The position numbers were made by a program, and so were the translations under genes. Of a stretch of 64,000 bases of DNA, positions 45,228 through 54,456 are shown piece by piece. Position 1 is the stretch's first letter; each line of letters opens with the position of its first letter. The notes beneath the pieces were generated by a model. It was not told the origin of the DNA and did not search any database. It saw nothing but the letters and a program-made list of their open reading frames with translations. The stretch is from Bin80 sp965203305 (lineage in GTDB: Bacteria; Bacteroidota; Rhodothermia; Rhodothermales; Bin80): positions 1,302,001-1,366,000 of the forward strand of contig OZ241874.1 of NCBI GenBank assembly GCA_965203305.1, in the 5' to 3' direction.

Positions 45228-48206
45228 TCAGGAAAGTTTTTCCTGTCGGGATGATTTCAAGAGTTTAAGAGCGCTCCGGTTTTGGCCGTGCACGGAGGGC
45301 TCATTGCACCAGAGCCAGCGTAGCGTATCCATAATCTCAGGAACTTTTCTATTTTCCAGTCCCAGCATTTCCAGTACGGCATGGTCAATGCTCTTTCGCA
45401 CTTCATCCACATGTACTTGACAGGCTGGTCGCAAATCCAGCTTGGAGAGTTCATCAAATCTGGTTGTAGCCTGGTCTAGCCGTGCATCCGGCAGCTGATC
45501 CAGTCTGGGACAGGGGATTGCTGCCAGGGCCTGCACTTGGGTTCTTGCACGTCCGCTATGTGTTCTCTGTCCCTGGGTCCAGTGGACCAGGAATCCGAGC
45601 GTAGAGTTAGCCCATAGCGAGAAGCTTTTGCATACCCGACTGTCCTCGTGTTGCAGAGAGGTCCAAGTACTCCCTCCCATGCCAGGGTAATTGGTTGTCG
45701 CGACTAGGAGTCTTTGCGAAGTCCAGCGCAGATTGCGTGCGTAAAACAGGGTACTGCGGAACTGCCGCATGGCATCTCGCTCCCGGTCTGATCCAACGCC
45801 TGCAGGGGCGGATCCCTTATGCGTCAGTGATATGACCAGTCGGGTTTGTGTCGTACTGTCCGCACTCCAGAGTGCACGATCCGGCCCAATCGCGTCTACA
45901 TGATCAAACACCGGATTGAACTCAAAAGCTCCGATCTGGCTAGTTCCCCGAAGGTGTCCAATCAGGTGATGTGTTGGCCCAATTTCAAACAGGTCTTTGA
46001 GCATACACATGGGGATGCCCAAGGGGATATCGTGACCGTTAAAGAGAATTCTTCCCTCCAGCAGCGCATTGGCTCCCAGTGCAAGGTCTGCATGCAATAC
46101 ACCCAGAGGACTCCACGGAGCTCCCGGCGAGCGGACCGTGAAGGTGCATACCTGTCCAATTTCGTCCCGGCCAATGTGAATGGGCTGGCTTGTGGTTGAA
46201 GATTGCGTGCTTTTGATTGTACTCCGAATGGCATTGGCCACTTCCCCAGCTTCTCCAACCCGCAACACAGGTTCTCGAAGGGTGACACAAGAGATCCGGT
46301 TTGTGGTGGGGGGATTCTGCTCGTCGTCAGTCCTTCTGGTGCCCACCAGAAGCATCTCTTCCATTTGTGTATCTGCCGACAGTGCCTGCTTTCCCAACGC
46401 TTGCCCGCTTGCAATGGCAAGGACCAGAATGTCTTCGAAGTCCTCTTCCATCATGCAACGGGTGATGGACCAGGATTCTGCAAACGCGGCCGTCAGAGGG
46501 AGCACGAATCCAATCCGTCCGCCGGGCTTGCATTTCTGGCGTGCCAGTGCCAGAAATGAGGCAGCCATCCCCGCCTGATTGTTCACAGGCTGATGGTTCA
46601 CCAGAGTTTTCCATCGTTTCTGGCAATCGTTCCGTTCCGAATCTGCGAGTCCGGCAACATCAAAGGCACTTTGCCCGCCGCGGGTTCGGGTATAGGGAGG
46701 ATTCATCAGCATCCAGTCCACAGATGCATCCTTCACTGTAACCGAGTTTGCCTCTCCATTGCCATTACCGGTGGAAGTGCCACCTCCAATATTGAAGAGA
46801 TCCACGATCTTCTCTGTGGCAAAGTATTCCAGAGATCCCGTCTGTCCCTTCTCTCCTCCAACATCTACCCATCCGATCTGCGTATCTCCGTAGGGATCTC
46901 CATATCCCAGTGCTGCCAGGGAAGATGTCGTCAGGTGCGCGGCAATGGGGCTGATGTCCGTGCCAATCAGTCCACCCTCCATAGCAGACTCATGCAGGGC
47001 ACGCAGGCTTTGCAGATTCCCGCCATGCTGCTCGTGCAGCATGGCGATACGGCTGTACCCCGCGCGAAGAAGTGTCCCCGTTCCGCAGGCAAGGTCACTC
47101 AGGTGTCGCTTCCTGAACAGGTCGGAATCCCCCCACTCCGCCTCGGAGAGCATGGACGGGACAATGGTCAAGCCTGCCAGAAGCTGGGCTGTGGCAGGCT
47201 GTGTGTAGAAGGCCGCCGCCTGTTTCCTGTCTTCGCTCAATTTGGGGAAAAGCTCTGCTCCCACGCTGATGTGAAGTCCCAATTGTGCGGTTTCAATCTG
47301 CTGAACAGCACTGATGAGCTTGAAAAGCATCCAGGAGGTCTCGCGTGGATGAAATTGACTGGCCAGCTGAAGTACTTTGATGGCGGGTTCAAAGACCGAG
47401 TTCCAGTTGGACTCATTAATGATGCGCCAGATCTTCATCTGTTCGTTCACATCGGGAGGAGAATCACTCGTAAAATCAATGTGCGGAACCCCATCTGTAT
47501 CCTGCGTTGCCAGACGCTGCTGCGTCAGAAGTGCATTGAGCCACAGGACCATCATCGTTCGCAGTCCTTTGAGGGGAGATCGCTGATGCAGGTTCTGTGC
47601 GATTTGGTGCTGCTGCCTGTCAGAGAGGGCGATTTCCAGTCCATGTGCGGCTTCTTCCACCAGTCGTGCCACCTTGTCTCCAATATCATCCACCTGTTCC
47701 TGCGGGAGCCCAATGGATGGCAATAAAGAGGCCAGATGAAATACACTCCCCTGGATGAATCCCCGCTTGGGCCATCGCCTGTGATTGCTCCCCGTAATGG
47801 AGGTTTGCCCCTGACGGTCTGTCAACTGGTGAATCGCGTACCGGAGCGGCTCGCCATCCAGCAGGATGTCCAGGATACGGAACTCCTGATCCTCGCGAAA
47901 TCGTTCAGGAATGTGGAGGGCCACAGTCGTGCTAATTCTGTAACGCCCCCTTCTGGTTTCAAGTCCAAGCCGGGATATGGCATCCTGGTCTGCGTCAGAA
48001 GCCACAAACGAACATTCCACGATAACCGGTGGAAACATCCCGTCATGGATCAGAATATCTGGCTTTGTTGCGGATTTGGGGTGCAATAAGCCAGTTTTCT
48101 CCACTTGGATATACTCCGGGGATGCGATCCAGTGAGCTCTTGTCCGACGTAGCGTATGTCCAAGTGCAACATTGAATGGTATCTCGGTTGTTCGTCCGAT
48201 GTTCAT
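45228..48206 (-). CDS. Large N6-adenine DNA methyltransferase (type IIG-like?)
   Basis: A 992-residue protein. The N-terminus has a PD-(D/E)XK-like arrangement, TKPDILIHDG (Asp about 50) then VIVECSFVAS (Glu about 64), but the usual lysine is absent. A helical region follows, then the SAM motif LSDLACGTGTLLRAGYS (about 369) and catalytic motif IV MLMNPPYTRTRGG (about 503). The C-terminal 400 residues resemble a target-recognition region. This is the layout of large Eco57I/type IIG-like enzymes. No separate specificity or restriction subunit is adjacent; whether it cuts DNA is open. The neighbourhood contains a Hachiman-like pair, so a defence role is likely. Confidence 0.8.
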   Translation of the reverse strand: MNIGRTTEIPFNVALGHTLRRTRAHWIASPEYIQVEKTGLLHPKSATKPDILIHDGMFPPVIVECSFVASDADQDAISRLGLETRRGRYRISTTVALHIPERFREDQEFRILDILLDGEPLRYAIHQLTDRQGQTSITGSNHRRWPKRGFIQGSVFHLASLLPSIGLPQEQVDDIGDKVARLVEEAAHGLEIALSDRQQHQIAQNLHQRSPLKGLRTMMVLWLNALLTQQRLATQDTDGVPHIDFTSDSPPDVNEQMKIWRIINESNWNSVFEPAIKVLQLASQFHPRETSWMLFKLISAVQQIETAQLGLHISVGAELFPKLSEDRKQAAAFYTQPATAQLLAGLTIVPSMLSEAEWGDSDLFRKRHLSDLACGTGTLLRAGYSRIAMLHEQHGGNLQSLRALHESAMEGGLIGTDISPIAAHLTTSSLAALGYGDPYGDTQIGWVDVGGEKGQTGSLEYFATEKIVDLFNIGGGTSTGNGNGEANSVTVKDASVDWMLMNPPYTRTRGGQSAFDVAGLADSERNDCQKRWKTLVNHQPVNNQAGMAASFLALARQKCKPGGRIGFVLPLTAAFAESWSITRCMMEEDFEDILVLAIASGQALGKQALSADTQMEEMLLVGTRRTDDEQNPPTTNRISCVTLREPVLRVGEAGEVANAIRSTIKSTQSSTTSQPIHIGRDEIGQVCTFTVRSPGAPWSPLGVLHADLALGANALLEGRILFNGHDIPLGIPMCMLKDLFEIGPTHHLIGHLRGTSQIGAFEFNPVFDHVDAIGPDRALWSADSTTQTRLVISLTHKGSAPAGVGSDRERDAMRQFRSTLFYARNLRWTSQRLLVATTNYPGMGGSTWTSLQHEDSRVCKSFSLWANSTLGFLVHWTQGQRTHSGRARTQVQALAAIPCPRLDQLPDARLDQATTRFDELSKLDLRPACQVHVDEVRKSIDHAVLEMLGLENRKVPEIMDTLRWLWCNEPSVHGQNRSALKLLKSSRQEKLS

Positions 48207-48374
48207 GATTTGCCTGTTGCCTGGAAGGATTTCGAGAATGCGAAAATACAGTCAAAGATAACAAACCCATGCCGATTCCTGACATAGTGGGCAGAGTTCA
48301 CGGTCTAAACAGGTAGAATACTGTATTTGTGCGTTTGTCTGAAACAAACCCTGCCAGGTAAGCCTAAAACCCGC

Positions 48375-49019
48375 ATGACCAATCTATTCATGAAGATGAA
48401 AACTCCAAATCTCAAGAGAATTTTCCTTGTTTCGTTTCTGCTTTTGATACTGGTCGTGCCAGTGTATGCGCAGACGATGCAATACTCTATTGCCCCAGAG
48501 AGTAGCATACAGGTAGACGGCACATCCAACCGGACACCCGAGTGGAGTGTCCATGCAACGGAGGTAAGTGGACTGGTAAGTTTGAATGACGAAGGCAGTG
48601 TAGAGTCTGCAAAATTGGTTGTGCCCTCCAAGATGATGAAAAGCAAGAAAAGTCCGATTATGGATCGGGGCATGCATGAGGCACTCAAAGCCGACGACCA
48701 TCCCGAAATCATATATGAACTGACATCCGTATCAGAGATGACGATGACGGATGACACTACATTCACGCTCATCACGGTGGGAAATCTGACGATTGCAGCC
48801 GAAACCAGAGAAGTCGCTATACCTGTTGAGGGGGTCAAAAAAGAGGACGGGAACCTCCATTTCAGTGGGACACACGCATTGCTCATGACTGATTACGGTC
48901 TCAAGCCACCGTCCCTCATGTTTGGTGCCTACAGAACAGGCAATGAACTCGTGATTGCCTTTGAGGTCATTGCCGTTCCGGGGGAAGCCACACTGGGACC
49001 ACCACCTGTGGAGGAATAG
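48375..49019 (+). CDS. Exported YceI-family protein
   Basis: A protein of about 214 residues with a signal peptide (LVSFLLLILVVPVYAQ) and a YceI lipocalin-like beta-barrel domain: QYSIAPESSIQVDGTSN, GLVSLNDEGSVESAKLVVP, MHEALKADDHPEIIYELTSV and the closing TDYGLKPPSLMFGAYRTGNE. YceI proteins bind polyisoprenoids or similar lipids in the periplasm. Start ATG 48375 or 48390. It is divergent from the methyltransferase and separates it from the Hachiman-like genes. A polyisoprenoid link to the squalene-type genes upstream is conceivable but unproven. Confidence 0.88.
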   Translation: MTNLFMKMKTPNLKRIFLVSFLLLILVVPVYAQTMQYSIAPESSIQVDGTSNRTPEWSVHATEVSGLVSLNDEGSVESAKLVVPSKMMKSKKSPIMDRGMHEALKADDHPEIIYELTSVSEMTMTDDTTFTLITVGNLTIAAETREVAIPVEGVKKEDGNLHFSGTHALLMTDYGLKPPSLMFGAYRTGNELVIAFEVIAVPGEATLGPPPVEE

Positions 49020-49305
49020 AGTTTTATTTGGTGGGGATTGCGCGCATATGCTGTGGTAAATTGCAAGGGTCGTCAAGGAAGTCAGGGAGGCGACACACAG
49101 ACAGTATCTCCCGGATGACAATCTGGTAGTATATCTTGGGTTTTTTTTTGATTGGAGTGGCCAGTCTGACATCGTGAGTAATAGGTTCCAGAACCCTTTT
49201 CCGATGCGAACTCTCTGATTGACTACCTGTCCAGAATGGCTGTAATGGTGGTAAATCACGGGTAACATGCAGATCAATATCAGATCAGAGGCGGATAGAC
49301 CATGC

Positions 49306-49690
49306 ATGCTCTCCACAAAAAAAGAGGAGTTGGTTGAAGTGCGACAACAACATGATTTGGAGTGTCCCATGCCTTTGGGTCAGAAGCAAGGAGACAGATT
49401 TTGATCCAGAGACGAGTGATATTGATTTCCTGGTCAGGTTCAAACCTCTCGAATGATTGAGCAACTTTCCAGCAATACCTTAATCTTGTCAGAGCACTAC
49501 GCAAAAATTTGACTTATCTTGTTAACTTGGTTGAGCTAGGCGTGATCCAGAACGCATATTGGACTCTGCCCATGGATCAAGGGTGTGAATTTGTTATATG
49601 TCAACTGCATGAAATGTTGTACTCTGCTGACAGATACAAGAGGCTGTTACGCATTTTATTGAAGGCATATGAGTTGCCGTGCCTGTGCTG
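49306..49690 (+). pseudogene. MNT-type nucleotidyltransferase relic
   Basis: Three reading frames in succession spell out a MntA-like minimal nucleotidyltransferase: STKKEELVEVRQQHDLEC (from the ATG at 49306), FGSEAR in another frame at 49374, then DFDPETSDIDFLVRFKPLE from 49397, which contains the SDID metal-binding pattern. NLVELGVIQNAYW near 49530 fits the C-terminal strand of these proteins. At least two frameshifts make it non-functional. MNT proteins are antitoxins paired with HEPN toxins; no intact HEPN gene was found next to it. Confidence 0.5.
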
Positions 49691-49746
49691 GTAATACTCG
49701 GACTCATGCCACGGCTGGTGTAACTCTGGAATCACTCTCCGACCTA

Positions 49747-50624
49747 ATGACGCTTTGGAAGAGAACATACAGATCCGTCGTAAATAAAGAGAAGGTGATA
49801 CAGCAACCCGACAGGGGGAGGAATTTCTGATCGTTGACGAGGGTAGTGTTGTATATCAACTGGGTAAGATCCCCTGCTCGGGAATTGGTCTGCACTGGTC
49901 AGAAGACGAACTGAATGCAGCCATAAACGGTCGGGTCTCAACCGTTCTTTTTGACGACAAGGGAAAGTCCGAAATTGTAGATACCTTCACAGATTTGACG
50001 GAAAACGATTTTACCCTGCAGAGACTGCATGATATTTTAGAAGATACCGAGCAAATTGAGGACTGGCGGGTCGGAGAAGCGATTGCGGATGCCTATCTCA
50101 CCGACCACAGGTCATGTTACTTTCCATGGCCGATAGATCGTGACAAGAAGAGACATGGTTCAAGTTTACCAGGTGCGGATCTGATTGGCTTTGGGGAGGA
50201 CGAATACGGAGACTGTTTTGCGTTTGGGGAGGTAAAGACTTCAAGTGATCAAAAATCTCCTCCTGGAGTGGTATATGGCACAAAGGGACTGAAGCGGCAA
50301 CTTGAGGACTTGCGTGATTATGAGACTATTCGCGATGGTCTTACGCGATACCTCGCACATCGGGCTGGACCAGCACCGTGGAAGGAACGATTTCAGCAGG
50401 CGGTACAAAGGTATCTTCGGAACAGTTCTGATGTACAGATTTACGGATATCTTGTCCGTGATGTGGAACCCGATCCAGATGATTTGCGCGCATGTGTTAG
50501 CAACCTCTCGGAGATCTGTCCAGATGGGATGTACATGGAACTGATTGCTCTCTATGTGCCTCAGGGGAAATTGGAAGGTATTGGGAAGGAGATCATCGCA
50601 ATCCGAAAGAGAATGAAGCAATGA
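49747..50624 (+). CDS. hamA: HamA-like PD-(D/E)XK nuclease (Hachiman-like), 5' end frame-damaged
   Basis: The intact part encodes a compact nuclease: VGEAIADAYLTDHRSCYFPW, then GADLIGFGEDE and CFAFGEVKTSS, giving the D...ExK active site, then PGVVYGTKGLKRQLEDLRDY and YGYLVRDVEPDPDD. This fits the HamA/DUF1837-like partner of defence helicases. The first standard start in frame is TTG 49995, yet protein-like sequence extends upstream to about 49821 (LIVDEGSVVYQLGKIPC). An ATG at 49747 in another frame leads to the G5 run at 49814-49818, where a -1 shift would join them. The stop overlaps the helicase ATG by four bases. Confidence 0.65.
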
Positions 50625-53600
50625 GTCTGTCTGAAGAAACATTACAGGCACTGAACAAGCACTGGGCAGTGGCTACTTTCGACGCAGATGAGCTTTCTCA
50701 TGTGAATCGTCTCGTTCACCAGCATCTCGCACAGCAGGCGGTTGGAGAGCAGATACGCTTCTCCTTTGAGGAAGAGGAGGGAGACGAATCCTTGCTGAAT
50801 CGGGTAGCCATGGCATTTGAGTTGGCAGCCATTGAGGGACTGGATGAACTCATTAGTCCCACAGGCGAGAATCAGGCCCTTCACAATCAAGCAATGGCGG
50901 CCTCGTTTCGCACATTTGAGTTTCTGCGTCTCTTTCCTGTTCCAACAGAGATGCTCAGCAGGTTATTCTTCGTGCTGAAACTTTCCGCGGTTGCCTACTG
51001 TGGAGATCGCTGGCCTGACCTGAAACGCTGGTATCGTGAGCATAAAACGGCATTGAATGTACCAAGTGTAGTGGATGCTGAATGGGACCAGAGGCTTCTC
51101 TACAGATTATTTGAATGCTGGGTTCGGCTCTTCCGCAAAGAGGGGTGGGACGACCTAGATCGCATTCGGGAGATTATTGCCGGCTTGCGGAGTGACCAGA
51201 GGGTTTATGAGGAACGATTCCTGCAGAACGGTTCAGGAATGGGGAAGAGAGCCAGTGCTTGTCGGTTGGTAGCACTTTACAACTGGGCGAGGGGAACAGA
51301 AATAATTGCGGGGTATATGTTGCAGGGAGAACCGGGAGAGCCATCTGGACTACTAGACAAGCACTTTGAAGCAGGGATCAGGGCTGTTGCTGCCTCAGGA
51401 GACATGCAACACGAAATGGTGCTGCGCTGGTTGCATGCCGCAGTGCGTATCATGGTAAAGGGCTCGCTATGGTGGGCGGCCCGTAGCGTCAACTCACATA
51501 CTTCGAAATTTGTAAACTCTTTGGCTCGTCGGGAGCATCAAGCGATGTTTGAGCTCCTGCCACCGCAACGCGCTGCGCTACTTGAACAGGGGCTCCTTGA
51601 CCAGGCAAAGACCGCAATTGTCGTTGATATGCCAACCTCTGGCGGGAAAACCCTGCTTGCGCAGTTCCGAATTCTCCAAGCATTGAACCAGTTTCAAAGT
51701 GATCACGGGTGGGTTGCCTATGTCGCTCCAACCCGTGCACTTTCCGCCCAGATCACGCGACGTTTGCGCACGGATTTCGAGCCTATCGGACTGGATGTTG
51801 AACAGTTGACGGCAGCCGTGGAAGTAGATGCGTTTGAAGAAGAATTGCTCACGGGTAATAAAGGCTCTTTTCACGTTTTGGTCGCAACGCCGGAAAAGCT
51901 GTCATTGGTGATCCGTAACCGAAAAGTATCTCGTCCTCTGGCATTGGTTGTAATGGATGAGGCCCACAATCTTGAATCCGAAAACAGGGGTTTGAGAATA
52001 GAGTTGCTGTTAGCAACGATCAAGCACGACTGCCCAAAGGCAAATTTCCTGCTACTTATGCCTTATGTAGAAAATGTGAAGTCCATAGCACGCTGGCTTG
52101 CACAGGATACCAGTGCGGGGAACGCGATTAGCTTGGGTACAATCCCGTGGAAACCCAATGAGCGAATTATTGGTCTCTTTCGGGCGGTTGTTGACGATAG
52201 TAAACGCGCTGGCTGGCACTTGGAATTTGAGACATTAACCACGACGGAGAAGGCCATGCCACTCCATGGTACCCACCGCGTGGGAGGCGTGAGACCACTT
52301 AATGTGCCAAAAAGCAAGGTTATTACCGGGGATAGACAGGAAGGATTAGGGTTACAGACAGTAGCCATCAGTTCGGTGATGTCGGCAAGAGGAACAAGTA
52401 TTGCCGTAGCAAACAGAATTCCAACGACTTGGACGATGGCGAGAGAGGCAGCAAAAATTCTTCCAGAGATGGAGGAAGTGCCATCAGACATTCGACTGGT
52501 TCAGAGTTTTCTGCGCACTGAGATCAGCGAAGACTTCCCACTGATTAATCTGCTTGCGAAAGGTATTGGTGTTCATCATGCGGGGTTATCAGACGAGGTT
52601 CGGGCATTGGTGGAGTGGCTTGCGGAAGCAGGGCATCTTCGGATATTGTGTGCAACAACAACGATTGCCCAGGGACTGAATTTTCCTGTGTCTTCTGTCT
52701 TCCTGCAAACTCGCAATTATCCCTATGAAAAGAAAATGTCCACAAGAGAGTTTTGGAATCTTGCCGGTCGTGCGGGGAGGCTTGATCATGATAGTGTTGG
52801 CGTGGTCGGTCTGTGTGAGGCGAATGATCGCGAAGCGAATATTGAATTTGTTCATCAGAATACTGGTGCGCTGGTATCCCGCCTCGTGAAACTAATGGAC
52901 GATCTTGCAGGCCAGGGGAAGCTGGCAAATCTGTCTGAGGTATTACGGGAAGATAAATGGGAAGATTTTCGGTGCTATATCGCTCACCTGTGGGCGGAGA
53001 AGAGAAATCTGGAGGCTGTGCTTGCAGATTCAGAACAGCTTCTAAGACAGACCTACGGGTATATTTCAATGCAGAAAGAGAAGGCCGATGCTCTGCTGGA
53101 TGCGACCCGAAAATATGCTCATAGGCTATCCAATATGCCTGAAGGGGTCGCGGGCCTTGCTGACTCCACAGGATTTTCTCCCGAAGGTGTCCGAGCAGCA
53201 ATGGATGGTATCACGAACTTGGAAAACAAGCTTACTGTGTCAGATTGGGTACCGGAGAGCCTGTTCGGCGATGATGGCAGGATGAGTGACCTCTTTGGTG
53301 TCCTACTAAAAATTCCGCAACTCAGACAGGATTTTGCCAACTTGATCAAAGGGGGGGGGGACCAGAGGAGGATCTCCGATATCACCAGCGACTGGGTGAA
53401 TGGAAAGTCACTCAAAGCCATTGCCGAGGAGTACTTCAGTGGTAAGAACAATGATGAAGCAGACATCACTGATGCACTGACGAATGCCTGCAAGGCAATC
53501 TATCGTACTATCGTCAACAGCGGAACATGGGGGATCTCGGCACTCAGCAGAATGTCAGGACTGGACTTTGATGCGCTTTCGGATGCTGATAAACGGCAGA

Positions 53601-53878
53601 TCAATGTACTTCCGGCCATGATCTATCATGGTGTGAAGACCGAGGGTGCGGTGCTCATGAGGATGAACTCGGCACCACGAAGTGCCGCTGAGGCACTGGG
53701 TAACCTGTACAGAGAGTCCTGTCAAGGGGATGAAAGTCAATATTCGGTGCGTGAGGCACGGCAATTCCTGCGGGGGCTTGATGATAATGACTGGGAGAAG
53801 GTGAGGCCAGAGGAAGCAACACTGACAGGGACAGAATACAAGAAGGTTTGGAAGATCCTTTCTGGTGAAGCAAGTTAA
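50621..53878 (+). CDS. hamB: HamB-like SF2 helicase (Hachiman-like)
   Basis: A 1085-residue helicase. After a helical N-terminal region come Walker A DMPTSGGKTLLAQF (about 338), VAYVAPTRALSAQITRRL, the DEAH box VVMDEAHNLESENRG (about 444), GVHHAGLSDEVRALVEWL, LCATTTIAQGLNFPVSSVFL and motif VI FWNLAGRAGRLDHDSVG (about 715). The pattern is of the Ski2/Hel308-like group, as reported for Hachiman HamB. The C-terminal 350 residues are helical. A tract of ten G at 53351-53360 lies in frame at about residue 911. It is translationally coupled to the nuclease gene, supporting a nuclease-helicase complex that senses damaged or phage DNA. Confidence 0.75.
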   Translation: MSLSEETLQALNKHWAVATFDADELSHVNRLVHQHLAQQAVGEQIRFSFEEEEGDESLLNRVAMAFELAAIEGLDELISPTGENQALHNQAMAASFRTFEFLRLFPVPTEMLSRLFFVLKLSAVAYCGDRWPDLKRWYREHKTALNVPSVVDAEWDQRLLYRLFECWVRLFRKEGWDDLDRIREIIAGLRSDQRVYEERFLQNGSGMGKRASACRLVALYNWARGTEIIAGYMLQGEPGEPSGLLDKHFEAGIRAVAASGDMQHEMVLRWLHAAVRIMVKGSLWWAARSVNSHTSKFVNSLARREHQAMFELLPPQRAALLEQGLLDQAKTAIVVDMPTSGGKTLLAQFRILQALNQFQSDHGWVAYVAPTRALSAQITRRLRTDFEPIGLDVEQLTAAVEVDAFEEELLTGNKGSFHVLVATPEKLSLVIRNRKVSRPLALVVMDEAHNLESENRGLRIELLLATIKHDCPKANFLLLMPYVENVKSIARWLAQDTSAGNAISLGTIPWKPNERIIGLFRAVVDDSKRAGWHLEFETLTTTEKAMPLHGTHRVGGVRPLNVPKSKVITGDRQEGLGLQTVAISSVMSARGTSIAVANRIPTTWTMAREAAKILPEMEEVPSDIRLVQSFLRTEISEDFPLINLLAKGIGVHHAGLSDEVRALVEWLAEAGHLRILCATTTIAQGLNFPVSSVFLQTRNYPYEKKMSTREFWNLAGRAGRLDHDSVGVVGLCEANDREANIEFVHQNTGALVSRLVKLMDDLAGQGKLANLSEVLREDKWEDFRCYIAHLWAEKRNLEAVLADSEQLLRQTYGYISMQKEKADALLDATRKYAHRLSNMPEGVAGLADSTGFSPEGVRAAMDGITNLENKLTVSDWVPESLFGDDGRMSDLFGVLLKIPQLRQDFANLIKGGGDQRRISDITSDWVNGKSLKAIAEEYFSGKNNDEADITDALTNACKAIYRTIVNSGTWGISALSRMSGLDFDALSDADKRQINVLPAMIYHGVKTEGAVLMRMNSAPRSAAEALGNLYRESCQGDESQYSVREARQFLRGLDDNDWEKVRPEEATLTGTEYKKVWKILSGEAS

Positions 53879-53930
53879 AGTCAAAGAAGGAAATGTTCTC
53901 TATGCCTTAAACACAAGCAATCACCGCCTT

Positions 53931-53961
53931 TAATGTGTGATGCCAAAGGCATCTCACATTA
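53931..53961 (+). terminator. Strong hairpin after the helicase gene
   Basis: A 14-bp stem with one mismatch and a 3-base loop: TAATGTGTGATGCC, AAA, GGCATCTCACATTA. It starts 52 bases after the helicase stop. The bases after it (ATCG) are not a T-run, so it may be a weak terminator or an mRNA-stabilising structure; it is the most prominent hairpin in the spacer. Confidence 0.45.
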
Positions 53962-54162
53962 ATCGTATCCACTGTCCCAGATGATCGGAACAGGCATCTT
54001 GAAATTACGAATGGTATCTGAGAGGCTCTGAATTTTCTAGCGGACAACTCTTTGTTGGGGGCTGTAAAGGAAACTGTAACCAGTATGAAACGAGAATACA
54101 GATTTCATGTTGGCAGGTTGCGGGAGAAGGAGAATTCGCCCAATATATGTGGTCAATATGTA

Positions 54163-54449
54163 GTGTCTGTCCGAAAATTCAGAATATCGCCAATATATGC
54201 CGTTTAGAGAGCGTATGAGGGGGTTTTGGAGATATTTTTTGGTATTTTTCCTGACGAAGATGGAAGCTCTTTGGCGGATTGGAGCATGGAATCCCCGGAC
54301 AGCGTCCATAAACACGCAATCTTCGTGCAAGATTTCCCCGAATCTCTCATAGCGAACGAGCATCTGAATCGCTCCATACATGACGCTGTGGAGAAAAATG
54401 CCCCTGGAATCCCCCTTATTGGGGTTGCTATGAATTTTCGGACAGACAC
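54163..54449. repeat. 288-bp-family inverted-repeat element, copy 5 (287 bp, opposite orientation)
   Basis: Ends GTGTCTGTCCGAAAATTCA and its complement. The interior matches copies 1-3 in reverse orientation. Flanks TATGTA (54157-54162) and CGTGTA (54450-54455) agree in 4 of 6 bases, so the target duplication has decayed or differed. It lies between the Hachiman-like genes and a damaged ATPase gene. Confidence 0.82.
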
Positions 54450-54456
54450 CGTGTAG

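Noticed and set aside
46593..47726. 377-codon plus-strand frame
   Set aside because: Antisense to the DNA methyltransferase, which has clear SAM and NPPY motifs on the minus strand.
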